Both the position numbers and the translations under genes were made by a program. From Hyphomicrobiales bacterium (GTDB lineage Bacteria; Pseudomonadota; Alphaproteobacteria; Rhizobiales; Rhizobiaceae): DNA of 64,000 bases. This document shows, piece by piece, positions 34,861 through 45,233 of this stretch (positions within the stretch are counted from its first letter, which is position 1; every line of letters begins with the position of its first letter). Under the pieces are notes generated by a model, which made no database searches, had not been told where the DNA came from, and worked only from the letters and a program-made list of their open reading frames with translations. The stretch lies in the NCBI GenBank assembly GCA_900469475.1, contig UBXG01000005.1, forward strand, positions 713,883-777,882, read 5' to 3'.

Positions 34861-35994
34861 ATGAGCTGGCTGACGGCAGAGCAGGCGCTGAACCTGCTGG
34901 GAACGAAATCACAGACGCTCTACGCCAATGTCAGCCGCGGGCGCATTCGTGCGAAAGCCGATCCCACAGATACGCGGCGCAGCCTCTATTTCGCCGATGA
35001 CGTCAAGCGATTGGCCGCCCGCCATGCAGGAAGGCGCAAGACCGAGGCGGTGGCGGCCGAGGCCATTCAATGGGGCGATCCGGTATTGCCATCGGCGCTG
35101 TCGACCGTTTCGAACGGCAGGCTTTTCTATCGCGGCCAGGATGCGGCGCGGCTAGCCGAAAGCGCAAGCCTCGAAGATATCGCGCTGCTGCTTTGGGACA
35201 TGAAGCGGCCGTTGCGATTCGAGCCAAGCGAGGCGCGGCGGAAGCAGCCCTCCCTGGATAGCGCTTTCTCCGTGCTTGCCGAGCGCATAACACGCGACCT
35301 ACCGTCGCTCGGACGTTCACTTCCGGCCCTCCAAAACGAAGCTGAAAGCGTATTTGGTACGGTGGCCGAAGCATTGGCTCCCGGCCCATGGGATCAGCCG
35401 CTGCACCGACGTCTCGCCACCGCTTGGAACCGTCCGGATGCCGAGGATGTGATCCGCCGCAGCTTCGTCTTGCTCGCAGATCATGAGCTGAATGCGTCGA
35501 CCTTCACTGCGCGGATCACGGCATCCGCAGGCGCGACATTATCTGCTGCCACTCTATCCGGCCTTTCGACGCTGACCGGTCCGCTGCATGGCGGCGCATG
35601 GCAGAGCGCGCGCACGCTGATCGCGCGGACGGCCACGACGGGAGTGGACGAAGCGGTGCGCAGCTATCTGACGGAAGGACGGCCATTGCCTGCTTTCGGC
35701 CATCAGCTTTATCCTGACGTCGATATTCGTGGCGAGGCGCTGCTTGGCTGCTTCACACTGCCTCCGCTCTTCGCCAGGGTTCGCGATGTCGGCGAGCAAT
35801 TGGTCGGTGAACGCGTCAATGTTGACTTCGCACTGACGGCGATGACCCACGCCTATCATCTCCCGGAGGATGCACCGCTGATCATTTTCGCGCTGGCACG
35901 GACGGTCGGCTGGCTTGCACATGCCATGGAGCAGGCCACCAGCGGCAGGCTCATTCGCCCGCGTGCGCGCTATGTCGGCCCGCCGGTAGAGTAA
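34861..35994 (+). CDS. citrate synthase family protein with N-terminal helix-turn-helix (paralogue 2)
   Basis: 377 aa. The first 60 residues (LTAEQALNLLGTKSQTLYANVSRGRIRAKADPTDTRRSLYFADDVKRL) form a MerR/excisionase-like winged HTH, with the turn at NVSRGRI and the wing at TRRSLYF. The rest is a citrate-synthase fold: GPLHGGAW (catalytic His about 241), AFGHQLYPDVDIRGEALL, NVDFALTAM (Asp about 321) and the same C-terminal LARTVGWLAHAMEQATSGRLIRPRARYVGP as paralogue 1. Fusion to an HTH is odd for an enzyme and suggests metabolite-responsive regulation, perhaps of its own divergent partner. RBS GAGGACCG lies before the ATG. Confidence 0.88.
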   Translation: MSWLTAEQALNLLGTKSQTLYANVSRGRIRAKADPTDTRRSLYFADDVKRLAARHAGRRKTEAVAAEAIQWGDPVLPSALSTVSNGRLFYRGQDAARLAESASLEDIALLLWDMKRPLRFEPSEARRKQPSLDSAFSVLAERITRDLPSLGRSLPALQNEAESVFGTVAEALAPGPWDQPLHRRLATAWNRPDAEDVIRRSFVLLADHELNASTFTARITASAGATLSAATLSGLSTLTGPLHGGAWQSARTLIARTATTGVDEAVRSYLTEGRPLPAFGHQLYPDVDIRGEALLGCFTLPPLFARVRDVGEQLVGERVNVDFALTAMTHAYHLPEDAPLIIFALARTVGWLAHAMEQATSGRLIRPRARYVGPPVE

Positions 35995-36049
35995 TTTGGC
36001 CGCTGGCTGCGGTGAAGGCTATATGTCCCCAAAGGCGCAGAGATACGCG

Positions 36050-36592
36050 CTATGGAAAGAGGCTTTCGATGAAGGCTGCAATATCCGTGCGCAAAGGAGA
36101 GTTCGCCGTAACGGCGTCAATCCGATAAAAATCGTGCTGCTTTCCTGCGTAGGCTTTCCAATAACTCGGAAGAGTGTTGTTCCAACTTTCGGTTGGCCGA
36201 TATGGGTCGGCCTCTCCCCAGAGTACCATAGTCGGTATATTCAAAGGGGAGGTTTCCAAGCGCAGTCTCGTTGATGATACGCAGATCAAAGCCTTGAGCT
36301 TCAGCCCCTCCTTGACCGCATTCCATAGAGCAGTTCCACCTGCGCTGAAGCCAATGCCGACGCACATGCGTCCATCAAGTTCGAGAAGTCCTCGAAGCGC
36401 TTGTTGCAAACCACCTTTATTGAAAAGGTGGTCGTGAAGATTGTCTCCACTTAGATCAGGGCGCCCGCTGAGGCTGGCAAGCTGTAAACCGCGGTGCCTA
36501 ATGCCTCCGGCGTCCAATAGTTCGACAAAAGTTCCCGGAAAGCCATGGATATCGCTAACGACCAACAAGTCTTGCGTTCTTGAACGGCACAT
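36050..36592 (-). CDS. alpha/beta hydrolase-fold protein (dienelactone hydrolase-like)
   Basis: 180 aa from the ATG at 36592 (a longer frame to 36706 has no support). Landmarks: LVVSDIHGFPG strand-loop, GIGFSAGGTALW with the Ser elbow (about 88-93), Asp in LWGEADPYRP (about 135) and His in GKQHDFYRID (about 152). No signal peptide. The core is short for a stand-alone hydrolase, nearest the dienelactone-hydrolase group; substrate unknown. Its G+C is visibly lower than that of flanking genes, and it sits next to the VOC protein gene, so the two may have been gained together. There is no good RBS, so the start is uncertain. Confidence 0.72.
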   Translation of the reverse strand: MCRSRTQDLLVVSDIHGFPGTFVELLDAGGIRHRGLQLASLSGRPDLSGDNLHDHLFNKGGLQQALRGLLELDGRMCVGIGFSAGGTALWNAVKEGLKLKALICVSSTRLRLETSPLNIPTMVLWGEADPYRPTESWNNTLPSYWKAYAGKQHDFYRIDAVTANSPLRTDIAAFIESLFP

Positions 36593-36706
36593 AATCAGAC
36601 CATTTTTTATCGTTTCGATAGTCGCATTGCCTTCGCGCCGGTTTGGCGTATGCGCTATGTACGGCCACCCGTACCGTGATTTCACAGGAAATGCAGCGCC
36701 CGCCAC

Positions 36707-37078
36707 TCAAGCCACCGGCAAGTGACAAACCGCTTCGATGTTGTGGCCATCCGGATCGAGAACGAAAGCGCCATAGTAGTTCGCATGATAGTGAGGACGA
36801 AGCCCGGGAGGGCCGTTGTCGATGCCGCGGGCTGCAAGCGCCGCCCGGTGAAATTCGTCGACGATTTTCCTGCTTTCGGCCGTGAAGGCTATATGTGCAC
36901 TTGTCTGCGGTGCATCACGCTGACCGATCCAGAAGAAAGCCTTCTTTCCAATGCCGTAACCTGCAAATCTTTCGCCTTCAGCATAAAGACGCTCTATGCC
37001 AATAGAGCGGAGTATGGTGTCATAAAAAATCTTCGATCGCTCGAGATCGCGAACCCCGATCGTCACATGATCAAGCAC
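36707..37078 (-). CDS. VOC family protein (glyoxalase/bleomycin-resistance fold)
   Basis: 123 aa, one paired-beta-alpha-beta-beta-beta VOC module: LDHVTIGVRDLERSKIFYDTIL at the start, then GYGIGKKAFFWIGQRD, and the ending GAFVLDPDGHNIEAVCH, which carries the usual final Glu metal ligand; the first His ligand is HVTIG. Such proteins are often dioxygenases or lyases or antibiotic-resistance proteins; role unassigned. The GTG at 37078 has a perfect GGAGG with 5-nt spacing, better than the upstream TTG. It lies just upstream of the hydrolase gene on the same strand (114 bp apart). Confidence 0.85.
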   Translation of the reverse strand: MLDHVTIGVRDLERSKIFYDTILRSIGIERLYAEGERFAGYGIGKKAFFWIGQRDAPQTSAHIAFTAESRKIVDEFHRAALAARGIDNGPPGLRPHYHANYYGAFVLDPDGHNIEAVCHLPVA

Positions 37079-37108
37079 ATCACCCTCCAAAAGTGAGATT
37101 GAGCTCTA

Positions 37109-38107
37109 CTACCGCTGGCCAACGGTGCCAGCGGCGCGGTCGGCAAGCGCGACCCAGCCGATGACGAGTTTGCGGTTGGCAATCAGCCAGATCGTCGCCA
37201 GCGCGATCAAACCCACGACGATATTGGCGGCGGCGAAGAGAATGGGGGCAAGTTGCGTGACTGCGCCGACATCGCCGCGTTCGACAAGGCGCATCGGTGC
37301 AGTCGCCAGTGCTGTTGCACCGAAGGTGAAGGCCCAATAGGCTGGGCTGAAGCCCTCCTTCATGATCCAGGGCAGGAGGCGCAACATGATCAGAGCCTGC
37401 AGCAAGCCATAGCCGATCATTGCATGGACGAGCATATCGGGAGGGCCCTGCGTGACGCCGATATAAGCTAGCGCACCAACGGCCGGGGGAGCCAGCTGAA
37501 TTCCAAGGGTCGGCCGCAGCGGCGCAGCCAACGCCGGTCCGGTCAGCAGGCGGTGCAGCAGGGCGGATTCGATGGCAAGCCAGGCGAAGAAGCCGGCGCC
37601 GAAGAAAAGCTGCGCCCATTGCGGAAAGCCGAGCGCGGCGCCGACGATGGCGGTTACGAAGCTGCCGGCGACGCTTGGCAGGTAGAGCACGGCAGTAGTC
37701 GTCGCAATATCGCGTTCGCCCTGCCAGAGCCCTCCCGTGCGCCAAACGGAGAATGCCAGCGTGTAGACGGCGCCGATTAGGAATATGGTTTCGGCGCCGA
37801 TGCGCGAATAGGGCAGCAGGCCACCGGCCACCAGCATGGTTGCTACGCCGATGAGGCCGATGAAGCAGCACTGAACTGGGTGCGCCGCTTCCTTGAAGGC
37901 CTCCTCGCGCGCCATCATCCACTTCAACGCATAGAGCACGATCAGCAGCAGCCAGACGGCTAGCGCAATAAAGGTCAGCACTTCACCGATAAGGGCCGGC
38001 AGGCGCCAGATGCGAGCACCCACGCGCCACGCATTGGCGAGACCAGAAAGGCCAAGAACCATACCGAAAAACGAAGCTGGAACCAGCGGCAGTTTCAACG
38101 CAGTCAT
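37109..38107 (-). CDS. tehA: SLAC1/TehA family transporter
   Basis: 332 aa, about ten transmembrane helices, of the TehA/SLAC1 anion-channel family (in bacteria named dicarboxylate transporter/tellurite-resistance protein TehA). The N-terminal block PLVPASFFGMVLGLSGLANAWRVGARIWRLP is diagnostic; the repeats of small residues in later helices (GVATMLVAGGLLPYSRIGAETIFLIGAVY, LGFPQWAQLFFGAGFFAWLAIESALLHRLL) fit. ATG 38107 (MTALKLPLVPASFF) is used; the longer frame to 38266 is non-conserved. The 304-bp gap before gnd holds its promoter. Substrate could be C4-dicarboxylates or other anions. The gene symbol is by family, not proven. Confidence 0.85.
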   Translation of the reverse strand: MTALKLPLVPASFFGMVLGLSGLANAWRVGARIWRLPALIGEVLTFIALAVWLLLIVLYALKWMMAREEAFKEAAHPVQCCFIGLIGVATMLVAGGLLPYSRIGAETIFLIGAVYTLAFSVWRTGGLWQGERDIATTTAVLYLPSVAGSFVTAIVGAALGFPQWAQLFFGAGFFAWLAIESALLHRLLTGPALAAPLRPTLGIQLAPPAVGALAYIGVTQGPPDMLVHAMIGYGLLQALIMLRLLPWIMKEGFSPAYWAFTFGATALATAPMRLVERGDVGAVTQLAPILFAAANIVVGLIALATIWLIANRKLVIGWVALADRAAGTVGQR

Positions 38108-38411
38108 ATGCCCCCTTTTTCGCCCTATCTGAGGCCCACCTGAAAGAGAATTGTGCAAGGAATTCGAGATCAATGCTAAATCTATCAATGCGAACGGGAA
38201 GCAAAATACAGCTTTCCTCCAAGCCGGCAAAGCGCGATCATGGAGAAAAGCGGGAGGCTTCGGCATGCGAGATCACGGATGCGTGAACGCGCGCATTTTT
38301 CTCCGCTCCATGGCTCCTGCATAGCTCTCCCGTCATTTGTTCATTGGAAAATATTGCGAAATATCTCTATGCAGTATTCAAACGATTGAAACCGTCCTAG
38401 GAGACTGAAAC
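38108..38411. other. intergenic region between tehA and gnd
   Basis: A 304-bp divergent promoter region. It is AT-rich near 38150-38180 (towards tehA) and near 38341-38390 (towards gnd). An ATATT-gcga-AATAT dyad lies at 38351-38364, about 48 bp before the gnd ATG, and may be part of its promoter or an operator. The gnd RBS is AGGAGACTGAAAC. No small ORF with an RBS is seen. Confidence 0.5.
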
Positions 38412-39437
38412 ATGCAAATCGGAATGATTGGCCTTGGCCGTATGGGCAACAACATGGTGCAGCGCCTGATGCGAGGCGGTCACAGCGCCGTTGTTTTCGA
38501 TGCGCGCCCGGAAAGCATCGCCGGGCTTGAACAGCTCGGCGCCACCGGCAGCAAGTCTCTTGCGGATTTCGTATCGAAACTTGCAAAGCCACGCGTCGTC
38601 TGGCTGATGTTGCCGGCGGCAATCGTCGATCAGGAACTGGCGGCGATCGTTCCGCTGCTGGAAGAGGGCGACATCGTCATCGATGGCGGCAATTCCTATT
38701 ATCACGACGATATCCGCCGTGCCGAAGAGCTGAAGCCGAAGGGCATCCACTATGTCGACGTCGGCACCAGCGGCGGTGTTTTCGGCCTTGAACGCGGCTA
38801 TTGCCTGATGATCGGCGGCGAAAAGGAAACCGTCCAGCATCTGTCGCCGATCTTCGCGACGCTCGCGCCCGGCGTCGGTGACGTCGCTCCGTCGGCCATG
38901 CGCTCGGAAGAGGCTGCCAAGAAGAGCACGGCAGAGCAGGGCTATCTGCATTGCGGCCCGTCCGGCGCCGGCCACTTCGTCAAGATGGTCCATAACGGCA
39001 TCGAATATGGCCTGATGGCTGCCTATGCCGAGGGCTTCAACGTTCTGCGCCATGCCAATATCGGCAAGCAGGACGCCGAGAAGGACGCTGAAACCGCGCC
39101 GCTCTCGCATCCGCAGTATTATCAGTATGATCTCGATATCGCCGAAATCTCCGAAGTCTGGCGTCGCGGCAGCGTGATCACCTCGTGGCTGCTCGACCTC
39201 ACGGCCGACGCGCTGCATGGCGATGCAGCCCTTTCGCAATATGCCGGCCGCGTGTCCGACTCGGGCGAAGGCCGCTGGACGATCTCGGCTGCGATCGACG
39301 AAGGCGTTCCGACGCCGGTGCTGAGCGCCGCGCTTTACGGCCGTTTTGCTTCGCGTGGCAATGACGACTACGCCAACAAGGTTCTCTCCGCCATGCGCGC
39401 CGGCTTCGGCGGCCACCATGAGAAGCCCGTCAAGTAA
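38412..39437 (+). CDS. gnd: 6-phosphogluconate dehydrogenase (decarboxylating), short NAD-type
   Basis: Oxidative pentose-phosphate enzyme, 6-phosphogluconate to ribulose 5-phosphate plus CO2. At 341 aa it is the short form (GndA/YqeC-like), about 130 aa less than E. coli Gnd. The Rossmann GLGRMGNNMVQRL start (7-19), VIDGGNSYYHDD (about 94-105; SYY in place of NSxFxD), GTSGGVFGLERGYCLMIGG (about 121-139) and the substrate-binding HCGPSGAGHFVKMVHNGIEYG (about 179-199; catalytic Lys) are clear. Short forms in alphaproteobacteria are usually NAD-dependent. A strong terminator follows (39467-39497). Confidence 0.93.
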   Translation: MQIGMIGLGRMGNNMVQRLMRGGHSAVVFDARPESIAGLEQLGATGSKSLADFVSKLAKPRVVWLMLPAAIVDQELAAIVPLLEEGDIVIDGGNSYYHDDIRRAEELKPKGIHYVDVGTSGGVFGLERGYCLMIGGEKETVQHLSPIFATLAPGVGDVAPSAMRSEEAAKKSTAEQGYLHCGPSGAGHFVKMVHNGIEYGLMAAYAEGFNVLRHANIGKQDAEKDAETAPLSHPQYYQYDLDIAEISEVWRRGSVITSWLLDLTADALHGDAALSQYAGRVSDSGEGRWTISAAIDEGVPTPVLSAALYGRFASRGNDDYANKVLSAMRAGFGGHHEKPVK

Positions 39438-39466
39438 TTGATCGGCCTATCGATCTGATGATTGCG

Positions 39467-39497
39467 AGCCGGGTGGGTCAAACCTCCCGGCTTTTTC
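39467..39497 (+). terminator. rho-independent terminator after gnd
   Basis: AGCCGGG (39467-39473) pairs with CCCGGCT (39486-39492), with GGT/ACC pairing inside, followed by TTTTC. It starts 30 bp after the gnd stop and separates gnd from the convergent moeA. Confidence 0.85.
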
Positions 39498-39565
39498 TTG
39501 CCCGCTTCTATTGTCTTAATGCTTCCAGCAGGAAAGCCGCGCTAAGCACTTTCCCCGGGGTAACT

Positions 39566-40792
39566 TCAGCCCAGCAGATCAGGTCGCAGGACTATGACTG
39601 GAGTGGGCGAGCCTATATCAAGCTGCGGCGCATGCGGCGGGCGGACGACCAGGCAGTCGGCGCGCGAAAAGACCTTCATCATCGACGAATCCTGCTTCGA
39701 GAAAGGCTCGGCGAGCCAGCCGCCATCGGCGGCTTTCGTCAGCGTCGCGCGGACGTAGTCCTGTCGCTGATCGTTGGCGGCAAAGGGCACGGCGGCGCGC
39801 GCAATACCTTCACGCTTTATCACGGGCAGGGATGCGAGCTTTCTTATCAACGGCTCGAGAAAGAGCAGGCCACAGACAAGGCTGGAAACGGGATTGCCGG
39901 GAAGGCCGAGGACATGCATGTCACCGAGGCTGCCGACCATCAGCGGCTTGCCAGGGCGCATGGCGATGCGCCAGAAATCCAGCTTCATGCCGGCTGATAT
40001 CATTGTTGCCTGTACCAGATCGTGATCACCGACAGAGGCGCCGCCGAGCGTGACGATGATGTCGGCCTTGGCCACCTGCGCCCGACCGATCGCAGCGGTG
40101 ATCTCGTCGCTGTCGTCGGCGACGATGCCGAGATCGAGCACATGCGCGCCGGCATTGCGCGCGAGTGCAGCAATGCCAAAGGTATTCGAGGCAATGATTT
40201 GCGATGGCCCTGGTTCATTGCCGGGCGCGACGAGTTCGTCGCCGGTTGCGAGAATCGCCACAAGCGGTCGGCGATAGACATCCAATGCCGGATGATTCAT
40301 GGCCGCGGCGACCGTAAGGCGCGAAAAATCCATAACAGTGCCGGTGGAAAGCACGGCTTCGCCTTCCAGGAAATCCTGTCCGCGCGGGCGTATGTGCTGC
40401 CCCTTGCGCAAGGGGTAGCTGGTTTTGATGCGATCGCCATCCAGCCGTACGGCGTCTTCCTGCAGGAGAACCGAATCGGCGCCCGTGGGAACGGGAGCAC
40501 CGGTGAAAATGCGAACCGCTTCGCCTTTGCCGACGCTACCATCGAAGGCGTGGCCAGCGGCAGAGGCGCCGATGACCTGCAGCTCCGAACCCGGCATTGC
40601 CGCATCATCGAAGCGCAGCGCGTAACCATCCATCGCCGAAGCGTCGAAAGGCGGCTGTGTCAGGCGGGCCGTCAGATCTTTAGCCAGAACCCGGCCTTCG
40701 GCCATATCGAGTGGAACGCTTTCAACACGATGGATCGGCGCTGCACTGTCCAATAGGCGCGCCTGCGCTTCGGCAACGGGCAATAGGCTCAT
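39566..40792 (-). CDS. moeA: molybdopterin molybdenumtransferase
   Basis: Inserts molybdate into adenylylated molybdopterin, last step of Mo cofactor synthesis (EC 2.10.1.1). 408 aa. The MPT-binding core is clear: [37 protein letters not shown] (about 210-219), DSDEITAAI and [13 protein letters not shown] (about 247-259; the GGxSxGxxD signature), [10 protein letters not shown] and [13 protein letters not shown]. It starts 3 bp after moaC ends, same strand, in the ppiD-trpD-trpC-moaC-moeA operon. Confidence 0.95.
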   Translation of the reverse strand: MSLLPVAEAQARLLDSAAPIHRVESVPLDMAEGRVLAKDLTARLTQPPFDASAMDGYALRFDDAAMPGSELQVIGASAAGHAFDGSVGKGEAVRIFTGAPVPTGADSVLLQEDAVRLDGDRIKTSYPLRKGQHIRPRGQDFLEGEAVLSTGTVMDFSRLTVAAAMNHPALDVYRRPLVAILATGDELVAPGNEPGPSQIIASNTFGIAALARNAGAHVLDLGIVADDSDEITAAIGRAQVAKADIIVTLGGASVGDHDLVQATMISAGMKLDFWRIAMRPGKPLMVGSLGDMHVLGLPGNPVSSLVCGLLFLEPLIRKLASLPVIKREGIARAAVPFAANDQRQDYVRATLTKAADGGWLAEPFSKQDSSMMKVFSRADCLVVRPPHAPQLDIGSPTPVIVLRPDLLG

Positions 40793-40795
40793 GTG

Positions 40796-41290
40796 TCAGG
40801 CCTCCGGATGGCGGAAATCCCCCGATTTGCCGCCGGATTTCTCCAATAGAGTGATACCGCCGATTTCCATGCTGCGGTCGGCGGCCTTGGCCATGTCGTA
40901 GATCGTCAGGCAGGCGACGGAAACCGCCGTCAGTGCTTCCATCTCGACGCCGGTGCGGCCGGTCAGTTTTGCCGTCGCGGTGACACGCAGGCCGGGCAGG
41001 GCGGCATCCTCTAAGATGTCGACGGCAACCTTCGTCAACATGAGGGGATGGCAGAGCGGAATGAGATTGCTGGTCTGCTTCGCTGCCATGATGCCGGCAA
41101 GCCGCGCCGTGCCGATGACATCACCCTTCTTGGCGTTGCCCTCGCGGATCAGCATCAGGGTCTCCGGCTTCATCCTGACGTAGCCGGTCGCGGTGGCGCT
41201 GCGTGCCGTCTCGGCCTTGTCGCCAACATCGACCATATGAGCTTCGCCCGAAGCGTCGATATGCGTAAGACCGGCCTTCTCGGTGCTCAT
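40796..41290 (-). CDS. moaC: cyclic pyranopterin monophosphate synthase
   Basis: Second step of Mo-cofactor synthesis, forming cPMP with MoaA (EC 4.6.1.17). 164 aa, standard. [27 protein letters not shown] (7-33) and [17 protein letters not shown] (about 73-89; catalytic His/Asp/Lys region), then [27 protein letters not shown] are full matches. It is one base after trpC and 3 bp before moeA, so translation is coupled across trpC-moaC-moeA. Hexameric cytoplasmic enzyme. Confidence 0.97.
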   Translation of the reverse strand: MSTEKAGLTHIDASGEAHMVDVGDKAETARSATATGYVRMKPETLMLIREGNAKKGDVIGTARLAGIMAAKQTSNLIPLCHPLMLTKVAVDILEDAALPGLRVTATAKLTGRTGVEMEALTAVSVACLTIYDMAKAADRSMEIGGITLLEKSGGKSGDFRHPEA

Positions 41291-41291
41291 T

Positions 41292-42113
<822 letters not shown>

Positions 42114-43136
42114 CTAGTCCTGTTCTTCCTCGTTGGAAACGGCGATAAGCTTTTCCAACGCAACGGCGGTGGCGCCGCTATCGAGCGAATGGGCCGCGAG
42201 CTTCATGCCATCATGCAGCGTTTCCGCCTTGCCGGCAATGACCAGTGAGGCCGCCGCATTGGCAAGCGCGATGTCGCGATAGGCGTTCTTTTCGCCGGCG
42301 AGCACGGCACGAAGGGCTGCAGCATTGGCAACGCCATCGCCACCCTTGAGATCGGCAAGGTCGGCATGCTGCAGGCCGAAGTCGGCCGGTGTTAGCTCAA
42401 AAGTGCGGATCTTGCCATTCTCAAGTGCTGCGACGGAGGTCTTGCCGGTCGTGGTGATTTCGTCCAGACCGTCGCCGTGCACGACCCAGACGCTTTCCGC
42501 ATCGAGATCCTTCAGCACCTCGGCCAACGGCAGCACCCATTGCGGCGCGAAGACGCCCAGCAGCTGGCGACGGGCGCCAGCAGGATTGGACAAAGGCCCA
42601 AGCAGATTGAAGATCGTTCGCGTGCCGAGTTCGACGCGCGAGGGACCGACATGGCGCATCGAGGAATGATGCAGCTGCGCGAACATGAAGCCGATGCCGG
42701 CTTCCCGAATGCAGCGGGCGATCGTCTCCGGCCCGATATCGAGCTTGATGCCCAACACGGATTGCGTATCGGCGGTGCCGGCCTTGGAGCTCTGGGCGCG
42801 GTTGCCGTGCTTGGCGACGGGTACGCCGGCGCCGGCGACGATGAATGCGGCCAGCGTCGAGATATTATAGGTTCCGACACCGTCGCCGCCTGTTCCAACG
42901 ATATCGATGGCATCGGCCGGGGCTTTCACCGGCAGCATCTTGGCACGCATCGTGGTCACGGCGCCGACGATTTCGTCGACAGTTTCGCCGCGCACTCGCA
43001 GAGCCATCAGGAATGCGCCGATCTGAGACGGCGTGGCCTCACCCGACATCAGGATTTCGAATGCCTGCCGGGCTTCATCCCGCGTCAATGCCTCGCGATT
43101 GGCGACCTTGGCGAGAAAAGGCTTCAATTCGCTCAT
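42114..43136 (-). CDS. trpD: anthranilate phosphoribosyltransferase
   Basis: Transfers phosphoribosyl from PRPP to anthranilate, tryptophan pathway (EC 2.4.2.18). 340 aa. The PRPP loop [16 protein letters not shown] (about 78-93), [21 protein letters not shown] (about 109-129; the usual RSSRSG becomes QSSKAG), then [38 protein letters not shown] and [16 protein letters not shown] are present. It is 25 bp after ppiD and 6 bp before trpC, same strand. TrpE/G are not in the window. Confidence 0.96.
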   Translation of the reverse strand: MSELKPFLAKVANREALTRDEARQAFEILMSGEATPSQIGAFLMALRVRGETVDEIVGAVTTMRAKMLPVKAPADAIDIVGTGGDGVGTYNISTLAAFIVAGAGVPVAKHGNRAQSSKAGTADTQSVLGIKLDIGPETIARCIREAGIGFMFAQLHHSSMRHVGPSRVELGTRTIFNLLGPLSNPAGARRQLLGVFAPQWVLPLAEVLKDLDAESVWVVHGDGLDEITTTGKTSVAALENGKIRTFELTPADFGLQHADLADLKGGDGVANAAALRAVLAGEKNAYRDIALANAAASLVIAGKAETLHDGMKLAAHSLDSGATAVALEKLIAVSNEEEQD

Positions 43137-43161
43137 CGACTATCCATCCTCCCGACCGGGT

Positions 43162-45054
43162 CTAGCGGGACATCGCCTGTTCGGCGAGGCTCTGGTTGAC
43201 CGTGACGGTATATTTGCCCTGCAGCTGGCTGACCATCTGATCGAGAATGTCGTCGCCGGCGGCGTTGGCAATCTGGGCAACCTGCTGATCGTCGTTGCTC
43301 AGCGCATCGGTCGTCGGATTGTCGTTGACATCGGTGACCTTGAGCAGGATCTGCGTGGTGTCATCGGCGCCGATGGCGCTTCCGGCCGTATCGACGGGAC
43401 CGGAGAAAGCCGCAGCGATACCGCCGCGACCCAAAACCGGATCGTCCGTCGAGCGGGTGATGCCGCTCTTGCTTTCAACAGCGATACCAAGCGGCGCGGC
43501 GATATCGGCAAGCGACTTGCCCTTCTGCGCTTCCTGCTTCAGCTCGACCGCCTTGGCAGCGAGCGCAATCTTCTGCTGTTCGGCAGTCCAGTCGGCAACG
43601 GCTTTTTCGCGCACTTCCGCAAGCGGACGATCGTGATCGGGCGTGATGTTCGTCACATCGTACCAGATATAGCCGTCATTACCGACCGTCAGAGGAGCGG
43701 GGTTGCCGCCCTGATCGGCCTTGAAGACTTCCGAAAGCAGCTGCTGGCGGGCCGGAAGATCCTTTATCTCGTTGCCATTCTGATCAAGGCCAGTCTGATC
43801 GATCGAATCGACGGTGACGAGTTTAAGCTTAAGCTGCGATGCCGCATCCTGCAGCGATGCGCCGGAGCCGCGCAGGTCTTCGAACTTGTCGTGGACGCTG
43901 GTGATCTCGTTTGCGGCGTTGCTGAGCGCAATCTGCTTGCGAATATCTTCCTTGACGTCGTCGAAATTCTTCGCCGTTTCGTTCTTCACATTGGTCACGC
44001 GCAGGATCACCGGCCCGAACGAACCTTCGACAACGGGAGTGGTGCCGCCTTCCTTGGAAACGGCGAAGGCTGCTTCGGCAACGGTCTTATCCGGAACCTG
44101 ATCCTTGGTGAAGGTGCCGAGCAGCACGTCGGAAGGCTTCTTGCCCTGGTCGGAGACGAGCTGATCGAAGGTGGTCCCCGTCTTCAGCGCATCGGCTGCA
44201 GCATTGGCGAGATCCTTGTTGGCGAAGGTCAGCTGCTCGATCGTGCGGGTTGCGGGCGTGGTGAAGCTGTCCTTGCGCTTATCGAACTGCGCACGCACTT
44301 CGTCATCCGTAACACTCGCGGTGTCGGCGATATCCTCGGCCTGCAATTTCACAAAGGCGAACTTGCGATATTCGGGCGCACGATATTTCGACTTCACGCC
44401 ATCGAACCACTTCTCCAGCACGTCGTCGGCCGGGGCCTTGACGGGATCGATGTTGGCGTTGGTCAGCAACAGGTAATCGATGCCGCGGGTCTCGTTGTGA
44501 TATTGCTTGACGGCGTCGACAAGGACTGTCGGTGCGGTAAAACCGTTTGATACGGCCTCGACAATCTGGCCGCGGATCGCGACCTTGCTGCGCTCCTTGA
44601 TGTAATCATCGGGCGATATGTTGCTGTTGCGCAGCAGCAGGTCGAATTTCTGGCGGTCGAAAGCGCCATTCGTCGCCTTGAAAGCGGGATCGTCGCCGAT
44701 CAGCTTGGCCAGCCGATCCTGCGAAAGACCGAGACCCATATCGGCGGCAAGTTGATCGAGGGAGGCGCCGGCGACCAGCTGTGACACCGTCTGCTGCCCG
44801 ATACCGAAGGCGCGCGCCTGTTCCGGCGTGATTTGCATGCGCAACTGCTGGCTGATCGCCTGCATCTGTCGACGATAGGCGAGACGGAATTCATTGGTAT
44901 CGATATGCTGATCGCCAACCGTGACAACCGTATTGCTGCTGCCGCCGGTGATGAGGGACCGCTCGACGCCCCATACACCAAAGGCTGCCGCAAGAAGAAG
45001 CAACAGGCCCTTGGCAAGCCAGGTTTGGGCGATTTTTCTCAGCACGTCGAACAT
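43162..45054 (-). CDS. ppiD: membrane-anchored peptidylprolyl isomerase, SurA_N/PpiD type
   Basis: 630 aa from ATG 45054 (MFDVLRKIAQTW). N-terminal TM (about 12-32), then a periplasmic SurA_N-like chaperone region (about 45-200), then a parvulin PPIC domain (about 240-350: DEVRAQFDKRKDSFTTPATRTIEQLTFANKDLANAAADALKTGTTFDQLVSDQGKK) and further helical segments. PpiD assists folding at the Sec translocon exit. In rhizobia it heads an operon with trpD, trpC, moaC and moeA, as here, so it probably holds the operon promoter. The longer frame to 45102 is not used. Confidence 0.9.
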   Translation of the reverse strand: MFDVLRKIAQTWLAKGLLLLLAAAFGVWGVERSLITGGSSNTVVTVGDQHIDTNEFRLAYRRQMQAISQQLRMQITPEQARAFGIGQQTVSQLVAGASLDQLAADMGLGLSQDRLAKLIGDDPAFKATNGAFDRQKFDLLLRNSNISPDDYIKERSKVAIRGQIVEAVSNGFTAPTVLVDAVKQYHNETRGIDYLLLTNANIDPVKAPADDVLEKWFDGVKSKYRAPEYRKFAFVKLQAEDIADTASVTDDEVRAQFDKRKDSFTTPATRTIEQLTFANKDLANAAADALKTGTTFDQLVSDQGKKPSDVLLGTFTKDQVPDKTVAEAAFAVSKEGGTTPVVEGSFGPVILRVTNVKNETAKNFDDVKEDIRKQIALSNAANEITSVHDKFEDLRGSGASLQDAASQLKLKLVTVDSIDQTGLDQNGNEIKDLPARQQLLSEVFKADQGGNPAPLTVGNDGYIWYDVTNITPDHDRPLAEVREKAVADWTAEQQKIALAAKAVELKQEAQKGKSLADIAAPLGIAVESKSGITRSTDDPVLGRGGIAAAFSGPVDTAGSAIGADDTTQILLKVTDVNDNPTTDALSNDDQQVAQIANAAGDDILDQMVSQLQGKYTVTVNQSLAEQAMSR

Positions 45055-45233
45055 CGGAAAGCAAACCTCGTCATCATCAAGTCTTCGCACACGGCGAAAC
45101 AATCGGAGTTCCTTAGAACAATCCGAACCGGAATTGAAGAGCCAGTGGGGAAATCGCCCAATGAGGCGCAGCTATGCCGGAACCTTTGATAGGCAGCGGC
45201 GTTTTAGCAACGAGAAAACATGAGGAGCACATG

